NCBI GenBank assembly: GCA_900696485.1
Contig: CAADGG010000022.1
Coordinates: forward strand, 61,457-125,456
Length of the DNA: 64,000 nt
Direction of reading: 5' to 3'
From: an uncultured Pseudomonadota bacterium
GTDB lineage: Bacteria > Myxococcota_A > UBA9160 > PR03
Numbering within the stretch: position 1 is the first letter of the stretch; every line of letters starts with the position of its first letter. Of this stretch, positions 61,400 to 64,000 are shown piece after piece. The notes below the pieces were generated by a model. It saw nothing but the letters and a program-made list of their open reading frames with translations, did no database searches and was not told the origin of the DNA. The translations under genes and the position numbers were made by a program.

Positions 61400-61816
61400 T
61401 CACGCGTCGCAGTACACCAGCTCCGCCGGCGCGCCGCGGCGCCCCGCGACGATCGCCTCCTGGCCGAAGCTCCGCGCGAGCTCGACGGCCTCGGCGCGCG
61501 GCAGGCCGAGCACCAGCAGGCTCGGCTCGGGCGCCCAGCGGCCGTCGTCACCGGCGCCGACGCCGCACAACACCGGCCGCGCCCTCGCGCGCAGCGCCGC
61601 TTCGAGGCGCGCCTGCGCGGCCGCGTTCGCGTCGGCGTCGGCGTGCCGGCCGCCGGGGTTGTGCGCGGTGATGTACGCCCACTCATCGGCGCCGTGCTGC
61701 GCCAACAGCGCGTCGACGGCCGCACAGCGCTCCCCGATCCGGATCGTGAAGCGGTGCGCACCGTCCGCTACGCGGTACGCTGTTGCGCAATACACCGTGT
61801 CGTGGCGTCTCGACAT
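61400..61816 (-). CDS. DUF3293 protein
   Basis: A 138-residue cytoplasmic protein: AYITAHNPGGRHADADANAA, then GVGAGDDGRWAPEPSLLV and ARSFGQEAIV, a pattern typical of DUF3293. Function unknown. ATG 61816 follows the PDZ gene stop by 8 bp, so it is probably transcribed with it. Confidence 0.87.
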   Translation of the reverse strand: MSRRHDTVYCATAYRVADGAHRFTIRIGERCAAVDALLAQHGADEWAYITAHNPGGRHADADANAAAQARLEAALRARARPVLCGVGAGDDGRWAPEPSLLVLGLPRAEAVELARSFGQEAIVAGRRGAPAELVYCDA

Positions 61817-61824
61817 CGACGGCC

Positions 61825-62709
61825 TCAGCCCGCCGGCGGCGGCGTCTCCCGGGTCGGCGTCATCCGCACGCCGAGCGGGCCGCGCGGCACGAAGACGCGC
61901 AGCGGCGCCGGATCCTCCGCGCGCTGCACCTCGACCGCGACCAGCTCGCCGACGCGGCCGGCCAGCGTCGCCTCGCGCAGCTCGCTCGCGGACAGCACCA
62001 GCCGGCCGTCGTAGCGGACGATCAAGTCGCCCGGCTGCAGGCCCGCCGATTGCGCCGCGGATCCGGACAGCACCTCGGTGACGGCTACGCGGTTCGGATG
62101 GCCGGTCGAGAACAACGCCCAGTCATAGAAGTCCTCGTCGAACTCGTCGCGCAGGCCCCGGAACTCCTGCCCGAGCGCACGGCTCTCCTCGCGGTAGCGC
62201 GGCGTCTCGAGCCAGCCCTCGCGGGTCGCCCGATCGCGCAGGTAGAGACGCGCGAGTTCGATCTCGTCGAGGCGCTCGCGGAAGCGCTCGACCTGGTCCG
62301 GACGGAAGCCGGCGGCGAGCAGCGGAGCCGGATCGAAGCTCGCCGGGCCGACGAGCCCGGCCTCGCCCGGCGCGCTGGGCGCCGGCTCGGCGCTCAGCGC
62401 CGCGTCCTCCGGGCTCGCGGGGCCGGACCCCTCCGCGGGCTCTGCGCGTCCGGACGTGCTGCCGGCGTCCGGGCTCGCCTGCTCGAGCGCGGCCCGGAGC
62501 TGCTGCGTTTCGAGCATCAGCGCCGCGCGCGCCGAGGCTTCTTCCGCCACGCGCTCGCGCAGCGCCACCGCCTCGGCTTCGAGCGCGGCGATCCGGCTCG
62601 CGTCCCGCGCGCGCGCGCCGTGTTCCGTGCGCCACGCCGCAAGCGCGACGGCCGCTGCGACGACAGCGACGAGCGCGAGGAGGGCGAGCGCGCGCCGATC
62701 AGCGCGCAA
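61825..62709 (-). CDS. Membrane-anchored PDZ-domain protein with coiled coil
   Basis: A 294-residue envelope protein: one N-terminal helix (LALLALVAVVAAAVALAAW), a coiled coil (about 30-75), an Ala/Pro/Ser linker and a C-terminal PDZ domain (VLSGSAAQSAGLQPGDLIVRYDG). No protease domain. TTG 62709 is the only start that precedes the helix; it overlaps the peptidase stop by 11 bp, consistent with coupled translation. It may recruit or regulate the neighbouring peptidase. Confidence 0.75.
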   Translation of the reverse strand: MRADRRALALLALVAVVAAAVALAAWRTEHGARARDASRIAALEAEAVALRERVAEEASARAALMLETQQLRAALEQASPDAGSTSGRAEPAEGSGPASPEDAALSAEPAPSAPGEAGLVGPASFDPAPLLAAGFRPDQVERFRERLDEIELARLYLRDRATREGWLETPRYREESRALGQEFRGLRDEFDEDFYDWALFSTGHPNRVAVTEVLSGSAAQSAGLQPGDLIVRYDGRLVLSASELREATLAGRVGELVAVEVQRAEDPAPLRVFVPRGPLGVRMTPTRETPPPAG

Positions 62710-63517
62710 GGCCGAGTTCGTCCCGGAACGCGGCCTCGAGACCGGCGCTGTCGACGCCGACCGCGCGCGCGAGCGATCCATCGACGTCGCCGGTGCGCAG
62801 CAGTCGCCGCACGAGATCGCGCAGCGCCTGATCCCCATGCTGACGCGCCAGATGGTCGACGAGCGCGCGCGACTGCAAGTACGCGAGCGGCGCCGTGCCG
62901 GCGTCGAGGCTCGCGAAGCTCGGCGCCGAGAGCCGCGCGATCGGCAGCAACTGTCCGCGCGCGCCGATCTGCGCCAGCGCCGCGAAGTCCTGGCCGCCGA
63001 TCGGCACCAGCCCGGCCGTCCGCGCCGAGAACCACTCGGCGAGCCCCTCGTTGAGCCAGCCCGGCAGCACGAGGCCCGGCGCGACGGCATCGAACGCCGC
63101 GTGCACGAGTTCGTGGTGCAGCGTGCGCACGAGCGCCGGCGTCACCCGGACGTCGCCGCGCACCCGGATCGAGCCGCCGTAGAAGCCGGCGATCCGGAAC
63201 GGCGCGAGCCGCGCGTAGTGCGCGTCGAACCGCGCCGGGTCGTAGATGCTGACCTCGAGCCGGCGCCGCGGGCGCAGCCCGAGCCGCGCGTCGAGCTGGT
63301 CGTAGCCGGCCTCGAGGACCCGCAGCACGTCGCGTTCGAACTGCCGCGTGCCGCTCGGTCCCGTGCGCTGATCGATCGCGACGTCCTGGCGCAACAGGAA
63401 GTGCGTCGAGCGGCGCGCATCGAAGCGCCCGTCGCCGCCGCGCGCGCGCGCCTCGGCCACACCGGCGAGCGTCAGCAACGCGGCGCCCAGCGAGACGGCG
63501 AGCAGGAACGCACGCAT
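62699..63517 (-). CDS. Peptidase-MA-like exported metallopeptidase
   Basis: A 272-residue exported gluzincin-type protein with a signal peptide (MRAFLLAVSLGAALLTLAGVAEA). Zinc motif HELVH in TLHHELVHAAF and the downstream glutamate in PGWLNEGLAEWF fit the DUF/peptidase-MA family. It probably acts in the periplasm; substrate unknown. TAGCCT ends six bases before ATG 63517. The PDZ protein gene overlaps its 3' end. Confidence 0.87.
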   Translation of the reverse strand: MRAFLLAVSLGAALLTLAGVAEARARGGDGRFDARRSTHFLLRQDVAIDQRTGPSGTRQFERDVLRVLEAGYDQLDARLGLRPRRRLEVSIYDPARFDAHYARLAPFRIAGFYGGSIRVRGDVRVTPALVRTLHHELVHAAFDAVAPGLVLPGWLNEGLAEWFSARTAGLVPIGGQDFAALAQIGARGQLLPIARLSAPSFASLDAGTAPLAYLQSRALVDHLARQHGDQALRDLVRRLLRTGDVDGSLARAVGVDSAGLEAAFRDELGLAR

Positions 63518-63629
63518 CGCGGGAGGCTAGCCTACGCGCCGCGCGACGCGCGGCGATCGGGCAGCGCGTCGCGGGACCCGCCGGGGCTGTGTACCCGGCG
63601 CCGTCACCGGCCGCGGAGCCGGCGCGGCG

Positions 63630-63965
63630 CTACTCCGGGCGGCCACCGCGCGCGAGGCAGTTGTCGCGACGCATGAACTCCGTGCGGCCGCCGAGCGCGC
63701 AGCCGGTGATCGTCTCGTCGCGGAGTTCCGGGCCGATCGTCCGGGCGGTTTCCCACCACGACGGCCCCGACGGGTCCGACGACGCACCGGCCTTGTTCTT
63801 CGCAGCGGCCTCCGCTTTGGCCGCCTCCTTCGCCTTCGTCTTCGCCGCCTGCCCCGGGTACAGCTCCATGCTCTTGTCGATCTCGTCGAGGAAACAGCCC
63901 ATCCCGGCGCCCAGCGCGAGCGCCGCGACCATCAGCAGCATCGGCAGCGAACGGAGCGATCCCAT
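63630..63965 (-). CDS. Small lipoprotein, function unknown
   Basis: A 111-residue protein with a signal and likely lipobox (GAGMGC, Cys about 24), a helical Lys/Ala-rich stretch (AKTKAKEAAKAEAAAKNKAG) and a C-terminal Trp/Cys/Arg region (WWETARTIGPELRDETITGC...RDNCLARGG) with two Cys. The closing motif looks conserved, but I cannot name the family. ATG 63965; the frame also opens at 63971. Confidence 0.65.
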   Translation of the reverse strand: MGSLRSLPMLLMVAALALGAGMGCFLDEIDKSMELYPGQAAKTKAKEAAKAEAAAKNKAGASSDPSGPSWWETARTIGPELRDETITGCALGGRTEFMRRDNCLARGGRPE

Positions 63966-64000
63966 ACGCAAACCCTATCGGCACCCCCTCCCGCCGACCC

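Overview
The window is about 70% GC and densely packed with genes. It reads as the chromosome of a free-living, aerobic, Gram-negative bacterium. Support for this comes from lipoproteins with lipobox signals, an Lpp-like lipoprotein, a YdbH/YnbE/YdbL envelope system, an outer-membrane-barrel candidate and a PEP-CTERM protein. The gene mix (NAD-dependent 1,600-residue glutamate dehydrogenase, glcDEF, UPF0270, a cytochrome P450, a mycobacterial-type DapB-like oxidoreductase) suits a Myxococcota/'deltaproteobacterial' or deep proteobacterial lineage. I cannot place it more finely. There is no rRNA, tRNA, CRISPR array, phage or transposase gene that I can see. Many genes carry a -10-like hexamer (TATGCT, TACGCT, TATACC, TAGCCT) only 6-10 nt before the start codon, so leaderless or nearly leaderless transcripts look common.

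Layout. 1-8,823: PEP carboxylase (running off the left edge), a zinc-ribbon protein, an RluA-type pseudouridine synthase, a LeuA/citramalate-synthase-like enzyme and two lipoproteins. 8,924-14,522 (minus): a TPR-zincin protein, glycolate oxidase glcD-glcE-glcF and a half-size GDT1 manganese-exporter-like protein in one run. 14,829-25,142: VanZ-like and histone-H1-like proteins, then an envelope cluster with a secreted protein, a transglutaminase-like lipoprotein, a predicted exported glucan-water-dikinase-like phosphotransferase, two beta-lactamase-fold hydrolases and an ATP/ADP-translocase-type carrier. 25,215-30,059: the large glutamate dehydrogenase. 30,196-45,634: accessory genes, including a MerR regulator, a probable selenocysteine-containing peroxiredoxin-like/SDR fusion, a sugar-kinase-like APH protein, a class-C-type serine hydrolase, LapA-like, GST, UPF0270, a Hen1-like methyltransferase, XapX and RmuC. 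45,638-50,620 (minus): ECF sigma factor, a small protein, a type-B carboxylesterase, then zwf and pgl (oxidative pentose phosphate entry). 50,877-55,918: two YkuD L,D-transpeptidases next to an Lpp-like lipoprotein, then a TPR-barrel protein and its coupled PEP-CTERM protein. 56,146-63,965: P450, a lipoate-ligase-like protein, a thioesterase, the ydbH-ynbE-ydbL operon, DUF3293, PDZ and peptidase-MA-like proteins.

Two families of palindromic repeats lie between genes. One (arms beginning GTCAAGAAAGGGGTCGGGTT) has three complete near-perfect hairpins and two half copies. The half copies face each other across the gdt1-glcF segment, and one of them supplies the apparent glcF start codon. The other family has CTAG-ended arms and occurs as one complete ~198-bp element and one half copy. 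Both add codons or stop codons to neighbouring genes. Short 12-21 bp tandem arrays occur upstream of, or inside, several envelope and regulatory genes.

The strongest candidates for something new are the in-frame TGA at 32,727 in a peroxiredoxin-like CxxC position (predicted UxxC selenoprotein fused to an SDR), and the predicted periplasmic dikinase-like protein encoded close to a nucleotide-translocase-type carrier.
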